64,000 nucleotides of DNA, from the NCBI RefSeq assembly GCF_000003855.2, contig NW_003101666.1, positions 279,934 to 343,933 on the forward strand. The letters run 5' to 3'. Made by a program: the position numbers and the translations under genes. Shown one piece after another: positions 12,401 through 22,045 of this stretch. This stretch comes from Blastomyces gilchristii SLH14081. Its lineage: Eukaryota > Ascomycota > Eurotiomycetes > Onygenales > Ajellomycetaceae. How positions within the stretch are numbered: position 1 is the stretch's first letter; every line of letters begins with the position of its first letter. A model generated the notes under the pieces. That model made no database searches. It was not told where the DNA came from and was given only the letters and a program-made list of their open reading frames with translations.

Positions 12401-13387
12401 GAATATGAACAGTATTTGAAGAGAATTTCTACAATCAATATAAAAGACTCTATTCTGATTTATTCAGATGACTCAAAAAACAAGAATTTGAATAGATTAG
12501 ATGCAGGCATTGCTTATACTGAAGATAATATTAATTTTATCTCAGATTTCTGGAATTTGAGCTGTGAATCTGAAGTCTTTGACACTGAACTATTTGCAAT
12601 AGTGAAAGCTTTCAAACTTATTGAAATAAAATCTCATAAAAGAGAGAATAGTTTGAAAGAGACATGAATATTCTCTGATAGTCAAGCTGCTTTAAAAAGA
12701 CTTAGAAATAGTCAGATTCATAATAATCAAATGAATCTTGAACTGATCTTAAACTCTGTTTTAAAAATTCAAAAGAGAAGAACATCAAAGCTGATAATTC
12801 ATCTGCACTGAGTTCCTGCTCATATGAATATTCATGACAATGAATTGGCTGATTCAGCTGCAAAAAAAGGCTCAGAACTAAGCAGATCTATTCAAAAAAT
12901 TGTGTCCTAGTCTTTTATAAAGAGAAAAATAAAAGAATCTTGTTTAGATAAGTGAAATGAAAGCTGGCAGAAATAAAAGAAGAGTATACATTATTCAAGA
13001 TTTGAAACAAAACTCAAGTGAAAATCTTGTTCAATTAAATGTAAAAAGAAAATATTCTCATCTATAATACAGCTGAAACTAGAACATGGCTATTTCAAAT
13101 CTTATATACAAAGATTTGATGATAGATTTGATTCAATAGAATGCTCATTCTGCAATGCAAATGAGAATCCTGAGCATATTGTAATGCACTGTGCATTATA
13201 CAATAGTCTCAGAGTCAGATTGAAAGAGAAGTATGATCTAAGCTAATTAAATATGAGATTCTTATTCTCAACTGAGACAGGAATTAAATACTTAATAGAC
13301 TTTCTATCAGAAACTCAAGCAGCTACAAGAAAATGACTGAATTCAGAAATATCTGAATATGAAGAGGAGGAAATTGATCAGATATAG
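9431..13387 (+). pseudogene. LINE ORF2 (APE endonuclease, RT, RNase H, CCHC finger), interrupted by stops
   Basis: All recognisable parts lie in one frame from the ATG at 9431 to the TAG at 13385. The APE endonuclease shows the AGDFNAHH motif near 9893. RT shows the AAGPDSI motif near 10871, an FIDIKEAFD motif near 11260 and an intact YVDD box near 11537. RNase H shows a YSDDS box near 12461 (probably YTDGS originally, so G to A), an E-containing FDTELFAI segment and an FSDSQAAL segment. A C-terminal CCHC finger lies near 13140-13190. Many in-frame TGA and TAG codons make it non-functional. The coding strand starts 29 bp after the ORF1 stop. Confidence 0.9.
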
Positions 13388-13682
13388 TCTGTTAAAACAG
13401 CTATATACTATCTTTTAATAATTTGTTTCATTACAGTCTCTCTTTATTTTACTTTACTTTTTCCTTTCTATTCTTTTCTATCTATCTATTTAATGTGTCT
13501 ATCTTTAAGACTGTGTTCTCTTTTCTTTTGTCATGATATTGTCAAATGATTTCAAAGTATCAGAAGATGTTAAAACACTGCAATTTGTAAACAGTTTTTG
13601 TATTCTGGGCTGGAATTTTCTGATTTTACATATCTGAAATTGGTGAATGTATAATAGTTAACTTTATAGATATAGGAAAAAC

Positions 13683-13705
13683 CCTGAGAACTTTTAGTTC
13701 TCAGG
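13683..13705 (+). other. 3' UTR hairpin of the LINE
   Basis: CCTGAGAAC and GTTCTCAGG form a perfect 9-bp stem around TTTTA, 58 bp before the end of the element. The SINE-like tail has the same hairpin, minus one closing pair lost to a G-to-A change. Confidence 0.75.
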
Positions 13706-13762
13706 TAGATGTCATAGTCTCTGACTGCATACATCTATAATTGAAGAATAATAATAATAATA

Positions 13763-13777
13763 ACTGATCAGCTTTTT
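13763..13777. repeat. Right target site duplication of the LINE
   Basis: This is an exact copy of 6139-6153 that follows the (TAA)n tail. Confidence 0.92.
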
Positions 13778-14616
13778 ACTATTAACTTATAATAAGATAT
13801 CTTCTCAGTACTGCATTTCATTCATAGACAGATAATCAGACTGAATATCAGAATCAGATACTAGAACAGCATCTTTAAGTATTCTGTTTATATTATTAGA
13901 ATGATTAACTTAAACATCTTCTAATCACTGAATTTATATATAATAATACAAAGAATGCAATCTTAAAGATATCTTCTTTCTATACTTATTATGAATATAA
14001 TTCTTTATTACTCAGTAATGTTATGAATAACATTTCAAAGAAAGAAATAGACAGTCAGAATGTTAAACAGATACAAAGAACAGAGTATTTCTCAGTATCA
14101 GAAGTAAAAGTGAGATTGAAACTTTTAAATAAAATTTATAAGAAGACAGTGAAAAGTATTCATTATACTCAGAAGTGATAGATAAAATACTATAATTAAA
14201 AACATCTTTTAATGAAGTTCTTGATAGAGAATCAAGTACTACTTTCAGTAAAGAATATCAAGATAATAAAACTATGTAAGAAGCTTAGTAAGTAATAACT
14301 AGAATCTTTCTCAGTAACAAGAGTAATAAGTAAGCAGATATATGAGTTGAAATTACTTACAGAATTAAAATCAATTCATTCTGTTTTTCACATTTTCTAT
14401 TTAAAGCTCTATAAGTAATATCTCAGAGCAGAGCTGTCTTGACTGAATGATATTAAGATTAAGAGTGATACTGAATATCTTATAAAGAAAATATTGAATA
14501 AGTGAATATATTATAGCAAGCTTCAATATCTTATTAAATAAGAAGATTATTTATTGTCAGAGAATTCATGAGAATCACTTGAGTATTTGAAAAATACTGA
14601 GAAAAAGATTATAAGT

Positions 14617-16458
14617 TATAAGATGACTAGTAGAGACTGTCTTATTATATATCAGAGATATTGAGTAAGAAATACTGCTTAAGACTTCTCATTTTTCTCA
14701 AAGAGTTTTTTTAGAGATAATCTTATAATAATAAGTCAGTGTCTTATAAGCTCTGTAGCACTCTTCTTCTATTTTCTCTCAAAGAATTTTTTAGAAGTTT
14801 AATGAGACTATATAAGTGTAAAATTTCTGAAGCAGTTAATAAGAAAAGAAAGAAATATTTAAAATCAATAAAAAAGATTAATATTATTAATTCACAGATC
14901 ACTACTATTCTAATAAGACTACAGTTCACTGAAAAAGTAAAAAGAGAGATTAGAGTCTATTTATTAATAATTATATCTTTATTAAACTCATTCTTCACTG
15001 TTAAAGTCTCTGACACTGATATTTTTATCTGCTGAGAAGTTAGTGCTGCAGCACTGCAGAAGAGTATAAGAAATATATAAAATATTAACTTATTAACTTA
15101 CAAAGTATCTCAGTTATCTACTCTAATTAAAGTGAGATTCTCTTTAATCAGTAATTAATCTCTATAATACTTTTAACAGTGATACTGACTAATTTCTTCT
15201 TAAGATCAGTCATTCTGAGATGTTTTTTCATCTTAGAGACTTATACTTTTATCTTCTTTTACAGATAAGTAAGAGAGATCTTCTCAGTCTTGATAAAATT
15301 CATCAATACTTAGAGCTCTGAGACTCTTACTCTGTACTGCTTAAGTATCTAAGCTTCTTATTAAAGCTAATACAATATCTTCTTATAGAGTAGATAATAC
15401 TTACAGAGAGATAGAAGTCATTATTATAAGTATAACAGAAATAATAAGAGTAAGAGAAGAGATAGATATATAAGATCTCTTTCTTCTTCAGCTGCTTAGC
15501 ATAGTATAGATAAGTAATAATACTAGTCAGAGACTGTACTGAAGCCTTCTTATAAAAAGAAGATAAAGAAATTATAAGATTCTGTAGACTTAACTCAGTA
15601 GTATTCTGAGCAGAGCTCAGATATACTGTGAGAGAAGAACTATGAATTAAGCTTCTCAGAGTCACTGTTTTCAGAATCAAGCTCTTCTCAGATTTCTCTT
15701 TGAATGACTATACAGAGTTATACATTACTGTGTTAACTGAGAGAGAAGACAGTGTTATAACAGTGATAAGAGAGATAGAGAAAGAACTGAATATAAATAA
15801 ACTAACTAGTAGAAGGAATAACATCTCACTGCAAGATATGATAACTATCATCACAGCTGTAAGAGAAGTAGAAGAAGATGTGATAATAAGAGCAGTGCTT
15901 CTGCAGCTCATTGACATTATCATCTCTGTCTTCAACCTGACTTTCTTAACAGTTATAAAGGCTGCAGCTGCACTATGAAGATGTTTATTATTTATTAGAA
16001 AATGTCAGAATAAGTCTCTTATTATCTCTTAAAAATGATACTCTCATACACTCACTATTATAGATAAGAGAGAGAGAGAAGAAAAATATTTTATAAGAAA
16101 AGAGAATCTTTTCAAAAAATCCTATTACTACTGTTAACTTTGTCTCTAAAATACATCACTTTTATAGAGAATTTTATATATAAAACAGAATATAATAAGA
16201 GATCTGTAAGTCACTTATTAACTATATTTTTCATATTTTAAATTAATATATAAGAAACTCACTTATTATATATTTGATTTGAATGAAGATGAGAAAAAAA
16301 AAATCTATATAGTTAGTAGAAAAACTCATCTATTTCTTTATATTATATACAGTATATGTACTATTAAATTAATAAGTAACTGTTACTATATAATAAAGAT
16401 AATTTCTAATCTGATAATCTTAAGAGTATCAGAACTATACTCTTAAAGAATAGAGTAT
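14617..16458. other. 1.8-kb post-pol region of the chromovirus, origin unclear
   Basis: Chromoviruses normally have little sequence between the chromodomain and the 3' LTR, but here about 1.8 kb intervenes. It holds a minus-strand open stretch at 15327-15680 (117 codons) and a plus-strand stretch at 15700-15978 (92 codons). Neither resembles a family I know. RIP would have erased most motifs. An additional, possibly antisense, gene is one explanation; an older unrecognised insertion is another. Confidence 0.4.
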
Positions 16459-16991
16459 TATTATACTTCTAGCTATATTAAGATCTTACTGCAGTTTCAT
16501 ATAGCTTATTACTTTTATACAGATAATTTCATTCTGTTTGAACTGATTTTCAATTACTCTATAACATTATTTAGATATATCATAGAAAGATCTGATTAAT
16601 GAATATAAAAACTCTACTTTTATACAAGATCAGCAGATTACTCTTTCTTAATAGTAAGATGCTGCTGAGATATCACTCTGATTATTCTCACTTACAGAAT
16701 GAAAGAAGAGTATCAGCTCATTATCTATATAGAATAACTAGATACTGACTTCTTATTAAAGAAGTCAGTAATTTATTTTTCTTCTACTGAAATATATATA
16801 AGAGTTACTATGTTTCTTATATAATCTTCTTAGTATACTAAGTATCATATCTGTGATATTCTTGTAATAACTCTGTAGTCTACAAGCTTGCTATTCAAGC
16901 AAGATAGTCAAGCTCACTTATACAGCTTTTTAAACAACTATCTCTACATAACATCACTGACTAGTCACTGCTTCGGTTCCGCCACATTATA
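16459..16991 (+). repeat. Right LTR (533 bp)
   Basis: It aligns without gaps to 479-1011. Its first 45 bases are fully AT-converted relative to the left LTR, while its last ~30 bases keep GC (TTCGGTTCCGCCACA at 16972-16986), the reverse of the left copy. Confidence 0.92.
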
Positions 16992-16996
16992 AAAGA
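16992..16996. repeat. Right target site duplication (AAAGA) of the chromovirus
   Basis: It matches 474-478. Confidence 0.8.
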
Positions 16997-17565
16997 GAAT
17001 ATTATTCAATATTAAGAGACAGAGCTTGATCAGATTATAATCATATTTATTTATGAAATGAAAGAAGTTAAGTGAATTTTCTTTACACTTATTTCTCTAC
17101 ATCATATCATGTATAATCATCTACTGAATCTGCTGATTTTACAAGAGAATTCTGATAATTACACTATTATCAGACTGCTGATAATTTGAAAGACAGTATT
17201 ATATAACATTTTAATACAGAATAGTGATGAAAATAATGATTATTTAGTATATAAGTCTCAGATAATAAGATATTTACATTACAATTGAGATATCTCATTT
17301 CTTTAGATAGAATAGATAGTTAATGAATAACAGCTGTTGTACTGAGTAATAGATAACTAACTAGCTTAATAGTATTGATTTCACTGACAGAACAGTATAC
17401 AGTGTCTTGTAGTATCTTAGTAGTATTCTGATAATGACATCTGTCAATTACATGATTACTGAGTAGTGTCATGATGATGTTAGGAAGTTCTGCACTGTCT
17501 CAACATTATCTTGACATTTAATATTCAGTGACATGTCACTGAATATAATGATGGAACATGTGTTA
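16997..17565. other. AT-rich flank of the repeat block
   Basis: This is low-GC sequence with no gene. Composition switches to normal over a few tens of bases near 17,560, just before the rkm5 promoter. It includes the palindrome listed next. Confidence 0.5.
17521..17546. repeat. Perfect 26-bp palindrome at the repeat/gene boundary
   Basis: The half-site ATATTCAGTGACA is followed immediately by its exact reverse complement. A second short inverted repeat (ACGGTG...CACCGT) lies about 70 bp further on, near 17603. Confidence 0.85.
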
Positions 17566-17851
17566 CAATCGGTGACACGTGACACGGGTGGAATGGTGGA
17601 TCCACGGTGTAATCACCGTAAATTAACCCTACGTTCTTCCCGTATGGTTTTATTCATGCGATGTAGTTAGTTGATACCTCGGCACTGTGTGAATTGTCAA
17701 AAATCAAAGAAACCAGAAAATCAAGAGTAAAAAAGGCGAGCGCCCATTGCTAACTTTGTGATGCTTCCAGATGCAAACCGCAAGGAAAAGGAAAATGGAT
17801 ATCCGCTTGATATACATGGAGTGACATTGGCCACCATTCAACCAATCAATC

Positions 17852-19183
17852 ATGCACTTCCACGAATTTTTACGGGCGATTGGCCCTGAAGTCGAGGATG
17901 TTGAGGAAGGTAAGCAAGCAACCAAAGGGCTGCCAAGGTACATAAGTGTACATACGCAAGGGATGTTGTACCTTATACCATACCTCCCTGCTACCTAGGC
18001 GCATACTAAACAAAGTATCTTCCCTCTTTATTTGGGGAAAATTATAGAAGCGTTTTCACTATTCTCCCAGGAAATCCCTTCACAGAACTTAGGCTTTATT
18101 GATTCTCGTGCGAGTACCATCAGCCTCACTATCCACGGCCGTGATTTTCAAATCCGCCAATCGCCAACTATCCTCTCCTCAACCCGTTCAGGGGGAACTA
18201 CGGGCGCGGGTATGTTTTTTTTAATAGTCCGTTTATTCCAAGCCGATCTACCTTTTGATGTCCTACTGGTTTGCCAACGAAATGCCCCGTTTTCTAACCC
18301 AGTATAAAATATCAATCCGCCTTCAGTTCTATGGAAAATCACCCCCTTCGTCGCAGAATGGCTATCTTCCAAACAAAATACCCTCTGGACATCATCAATC
18401 CTAAACCAGGACTCTACCGTTGTCGAGCTTGGTTGTGGGATATCTGGGGTCATCGCCCTCACACTCGCCCCATCTATTAGCCATTACATAGCTACAGACC
18501 AAGAATACGTCCACAAACTACTAAAGGAAAACCTCGAAGCAAACACTATAGCCAATGCCAACGCCACCGCCCCCCGCCGTAATGATCAGCACCGCCAATC
18601 CCGGCGCGGCCCTCGAAAACCGCCATCTACCCGTTCTTCAAATCAACACTCCCCATCCCCTTCCCGACACCGCCCGGACACCACCAGCACAGGAAACGTA
18701 ACCTTCACTGCGCTGGACTGGGAGCTTGACTCGCCATGCACACTCAAACAAGTCATCAAGCCCTCCTCTACTCAATCATCAGAAAAAACGAAAGAAGAAG
18801 AAAGCGATGAAGTAGAAAAAGACCCGGGTTTCGACCTCCTCCTCGCCTGCGACTGCATCTACAACGACGCCCTAATCGATCCTTTCGTGCAAACCTGCGC
18901 AGATATCTGTCGGCTGCGGCCTGGCTATACACTACCGCCTCCGTCCCTGCCTGAGGGCGCACCACCACCAACACCGCTCGCGTCGAAAAGGCGGCCAACT
19001 GTATGCGTTATTGCACAGCAACTGCGGGTGCCGGATGTGTTTGAGTCGTGGCTGCGCGCGGCGCTGGCGGAGTTTCGGGTGTGGAGGGTTAGCGATGAGG
19101 TTCTTGGGAAAGGGATGGGGGAGGGCTTGGGATTGAAGGGTGGGTCGGGGTATGTTGTTCATGTGCTTGTGCTGAGGGAGTAG
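17852..19183 (+). CDS. rkm5: Ribosomal lysine N-methyltransferase 5 (Rkm5-like)
   Basis: The model joins 17852-17909, 18048-18209 and 18327-19183 and gives 358 residues. It is a seven-beta-strand SAM-dependent methyltransferase; the yeast family member Rkm5 monomethylates a lysine of ribosomal protein uL1. Visible marks are a GGTTGA-VLWK segment across intron 2, the SAM-binding motif VVELGCGISG near residue 104, and the LLLACDCIYND motif near residue 242. The C-terminal VIAQQLR segment and the closing VWRV strand also fit the family. An Arg/Ser/Pro-rich, probably disordered insertion lies between the SAM motif and the DCIYN motif. The start ATG is the only in-frame one before an upstream stop. 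The gene begins less than 300 bp from the transposon block. Confidence 0.88.
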
Positions 19184-19708
19184 GAAGGGCGTGGTTGGCG
19201 TGCATTATCCGTGTACACCAACGTGTCTCAGCGTTTGTATGGAACATCGTGGGGAAACAGAAATGAAGTGTATTATGAGGATGAATGGGCAATGTAACTT
19301 GTCGATTTGATTGTGTAAACTTTCTGCTCTGATATATCCAGGGCATTCGGAAATTAGCTGTTGACTGTTGCTGTGTTTGTCATAATTTGTTCGATGCTCC
19401 TTTATTCTGTACACCAGCTCCTTTTCACTTCGGGAATTTATTTGTTTCTACGACTTGGTAAAATTATTCATCGACCGATGATGAAACATGCCCATGGTGT
19501 GCGAAACAGAAACACCCCCTTGATTCAAAATGTAACTGCACCCCATCCACCGGGTCCCTGAGGCGCAAGAGTTCCGGCCGGGATTCTCCGCAATGGTTAC
19601 ACGAAGTAGAATATTCCCCCCCCTTGAAACTCCCAAAAATCACGAGCATTCGGAATCTTCCCCCCTCTGGCAGCCACAGGTACGGACATTATTACATTAC
19701 CCCCTTAC
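19184..19708. other. Convergent intergenic region
   Basis: This is 525 bp between the stops of rkm5 and the macro-domain gene. It presumably holds both 3' UTRs. I see no other feature. Confidence 0.6.
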
Positions 19709-20617
19709 CTACTTCTTCCCCATGATCCCCTCAAACTTCCACGTCATCTCAGTCTCAAAAGACCCCTTCCCAATCTCCAACCAGTCCAAGTTCGCCCACT
19801 TCTCCGGTCTCTCCAACGCATCCACAAAATGCTTCATAGCCAACACGGTCTGAGCCGCCCACCGCTCCTTGCTAACATTCCCCACCCCAACCGCCAACGG
19901 AGGCATTAAGATCCTATCAATCCTCTTCTTTTTATTCTCCTCCTCCTTCCCCTCCCCTTCCCTACTTCCTTCCTCCCCCTCAACTCCCACAACCCCCTGT
20001 TGACCCCGCTTCTCCTCGCCCTCCCTAACCCGCCTATTCCACCTCTCCACCTCCACCATCAACGCCCACACACACTTATACACAACCTCACGATCCCACA
20101 CCACATTCTCCGGCATGCGCATCGTCGGACAAAGCGCCACCCACCGACAGCCCCCCAGCGCCCGGCCCGTTTTCACAATCTCCTCCGGAAACGGCACAAG
20201 CGTGCAGGTGCCCGGAGGAGCATAGCCGCGCCAGTGCTCGTAGAGCGTTTTCTGCGCGGCATTGGTTAGAGTGTCGTAGTTGTGGTGGGGCAGACAGAAG
20301 ACGCGGGAAATGGCGTCGTCGAAGGCACCGTCGAGGCGGCCGTAGGAGTTTGCGGGGGAGACGACGAGGTCGAACGGCTGTGTGGGTGGGACGAACTCGA
20401 GGCGGCTCTGGAGGGGGGTTATTTTTATTTTTTGATGGGGTTGTTGGGTTGGTTCTGGTGTGGTGGTGGTGGTGGAAGAGGAGGAGAGGACGAGAGCGGG
20501 CCAATATTTGCGGAGGGCGTCTTGGAAAGCGGTTATGTTCACTTGTTCTCTGCAGAGGAGGATGATTTCGGGGAGGTCGATAAACGGGTTCGACGATGGG
20601 GTTGAAGGTGAAGACAT
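19709..20617 (-). CDS. Macro-domain protein (putative ADP-ribose binding)
   Basis: This is an intronless 302-codon frame starting at ATG 20617. The segment FDLVVSPANSYGRLDGA near residues 82-98 resembles the macro-domain phosphate-binding loop. It follows an LPEIILLCRE beta strand, and a D-D-A-I-S helix comes next. Macro domains bind or hydrolyse ADP-ribose or ADP-ribosylated proteins. This is the fungal one-domain type with Ser-Pro-Ala-Asn in place of the more usual Asn-Ala-Ala-Asn. Two low-complexity insertions stand out: Ser/Thr near residues 45-55 and a Glu/Gly/Lys stretch near residues 200-235. The C-terminus carries a conserved-looking WAAQTVLAMKHF helix. The substrate is unknown. High-GC third positions in the N-terminal half produce long spurious frames on both strands. 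Confidence 0.8.
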   Translation of the reverse strand: MSSPSTPSSNPFIDLPEIILLCREQVNITAFQDALRKYWPALVLSSSSTTTTTPEPTQQPHQKIKITPLQSRLEFVPPTQPFDLVVSPANSYGRLDGAFDDAISRVFCLPHHNYDTLTNAAQKTLYEHWRGYAPPGTCTLVPFPEEIVKTGRALGGCRWVALCPTMRMPENVVWDREVVYKCVWALMVEVERWNRRVREGEEKRGQQGVVGVEGEEGSREGEGKEEENKKKRIDRILMPPLAVGVGNVSKERWAAQTVLAMKHFVDALERPEKWANLDWLEIGKGSFETEMTWKFEGIMGKK

Positions 20618-21360
20618 GGTTTTGAAGTTACTTTTGTTTTTTTCTGAGTACGACCTGGCCAGATGATATATTCTATAAAATACTGAAGGGAATTGAAGGG
20701 CTCTGAAAGTTTTATTTATAGTTATCTCTTCCTAAACGAATATGTGTTTGTTGTTGTTGCCCTCTGAGGCTGTCCGCAGAATGATGTCAGCGGCTGACTC
20801 CACTTCCCCGCACAAATTCGCTCCGCCCCGCTGTCAACCCGAAGGTGCGCGCTAAACATGCGGAAAACATCCAAATAAAGCAATGATCCCCCTAAAATAC
20901 TTCCTTCTGTGTGCAAGGTCGCTATCCATGTGTCTTCTGTGAAGAGATATTATTTAAACTACTCTGCGTGCCTATGGTAATAAGAGTACAATTGCGATTA
21001 GCTGGGAATTGGGAGTGGTGTATTACTCCTTGGTTCCTACCGCTCACTAGCACGGTAACATATTTTAATCGCCCTCCTCTTCACTCTCCGCCACCTTTTT
21101 CCTTCCTCAGCAACTCTAGTTTAATATTGGATACTAGTCCTGAAGGAAGTTGGCACTTGTCTGACCCTGCTACTGTCAGGGAGGACATTTCGTGATCTCG
21201 ATGATGGCAGCAACACAGGTTTCCATGGCGCTTTTGTACACGGCTATGCAAATACGGCACGGGCAGTTAGAGCATTAGCATACGTGGGAAAATTAGATAA
21301 AATGGTTTCTTTAGGAAGAGCCTGCTCCCGCTGTGCCACGATCAAGGCGGGGGCTTGTTA
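20618..21360. other. Intergenic region upstream of the macro-domain gene
   Basis: This should hold the macro-gene promoter and the 3' UTR of the next minus-strand gene. I see no further gene. Confidence 0.5.
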
Positions 21361-21948
21361 TCAATATGGGAGGGGAACAAAGAACCTCACAGCCACATCC
21401 CTCGGCTGGACAACATACTGACAAGTGTCCATCATTGCTAGCCCCGTCTGCCTCGCCACCTTTTCAAACCTCCTAATCCGCCTCCTTAATTCTCTCCTCC
21501 TCTCCTTCTGCTCCGTCCTAGGAGCCCGTGCAACCGCAACAGCCTGATTCGCCAGTAAGAACCGTTCTCGATCTGTAAACCCTCTCTCAAACTGGACCTG
21601 CACCTCCCGTAACTTCTAAAGAATGATAGGAAAAAAGAAAGTTTACATCAGCTTTTTCCCCCTTCCAATGAACCTAGGAAAGAAAAAAAAGAAGAAAAGA
21701 TTGAAGTGATAAAATGGACAATGAACATAGAAAGTTGGAAGTACATATCAACATACCCGCTGCCTATAATTGGCCCTCGCAATCTCCCCCATAAACGCCT
21801 CGTATTCTCGTTTGCGCCTTTGGGCTAGAACCATGTCAGCAGTCTTGCGTTCGCGTAGGACTTTGTTGCGTTGCACGTATAGTTCGATTCGACGCTGGTG
21901 GTGTTTTTGGATGCGCCTAGTTATGCTGCTCAGAGCGACGGGCGACAT
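21361..21948 (-). CDS. Small basic protein of unknown function
   Basis: The model is the complement of 21757-21948 joined to 21361-21615, 148 residues, with a 141-bp GT-AG intron that closes the frame exactly. The protein is Arg/Lys/Glu-rich and almost entirely helical by composition, with several R-R-x-E and K-E-R-R-R-E-L-R-R-R runs, and it ends in a hydrophobic VRFFVPLPY tail. The open frame continues upstream of the chosen ATG only through a lysine run encoded by a 38-base homopolymer, so I place the start at 21948. I do not recognise the family. A highly basic helical protein of this size could be a ribosome- or mitochondrion-associated factor, but that is speculation. Confidence 0.6.
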
Positions 21949-22003
21949 TTTTTTGGGTTCTTCCGCTCGTGTGCGAGAGAAGGTGCAGAGGCAGATTTTG
22001 GGT

Positions 22004-22045
<42 letters not shown>

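Larger units (their letters stand above)
6154..13762 (+). mobile_element. Full-length Tad1-like LINE inserted in the chromovirus integrase
   Basis: The element has a 5' leader of about 1.6 kb, ORF1 with three zinc knuckles, ORF2 with APE endonuclease, RT, RNase H and a C-terminal CCHC finger, a 375-bp 3' UTR and a (TAA)n tail. This architecture matches the fungal Tad1 clade. Perfect 15-bp target duplications show that the insertion is complete. Both ORFs remain in single frames but carry many stops, mostly TGA at former Trp codons, as expected from RIP. The first ~660 bp are GC-normal and look unmutated. Confidence 0.92.
2096..14616 (+). pseudogene. Degraded pol: protease?, RT, RNase H, integrase and chromodomain, split by two insertions
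   Basis: RT is clear at about 2875-3330, with the CIDYRDLNK motif near 2905-2932 and a YLND box near 3205 in place of YxDD. RNase H resumes across the SINE insertion: its start is at 3640-3695 and the rest at about 4777-5215, including a YNIYDQE segment. The integrase HHCC finger lies at about 5705-5855 and the core at 5916-6152, with the first catalytic Asp apparently changed to Asn. The core then continues after the LINE at 13778 with an AFHSQTDNQTE motif. A chromodomain sits at about 14467-14616, ending in a degraded W-E-P-L-E-N-L-type motif. All segments share one frame once the insertions are removed. The protease could not be located with confidence. Confidence 0.85.
479..16991 (+). mobile_element. 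Complete Ty3/Gypsy chromovirus (chromodomain LTR retrotransposon), RIP-mutated, with two nested insertions
   Basis: Two 533-bp direct LTRs flank a gag-pol region in the order zinc knuckle, reverse transcriptase, RNase H, integrase, chromodomain, which defines a chromovirus. Removing the SINE-like insertion (3696-4776) and the LINE (6154-13762), each with one target duplication, leaves about 7.8 kb. The gag zinc knuckle, RT, RNase H, integrase and chromodomain all lie in one frame after the insertions are subtracted, so coding damage is by substitution and not by indels. Numerous stops and an altered RT active site show that it is dead. Just upstream of the right LTR, the purine run at 16446-16456 is a plausible polypurine tract. 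The primer binding site next to base 1012 was not recognised. Confidence 0.9.

Noticed and set aside
18768..19414. Minus-strand frames opposite the end of rkm5
   Set aside because: They overlap conserved rkm5 coding sequence and translate to low-complexity peptides.
20000..20605. Several long plus-strand and minus-strand frames over the macro-domain gene
   Set aside because: They are high-GC shadows with Arg/Pro/Gly-rich translations and no domain.
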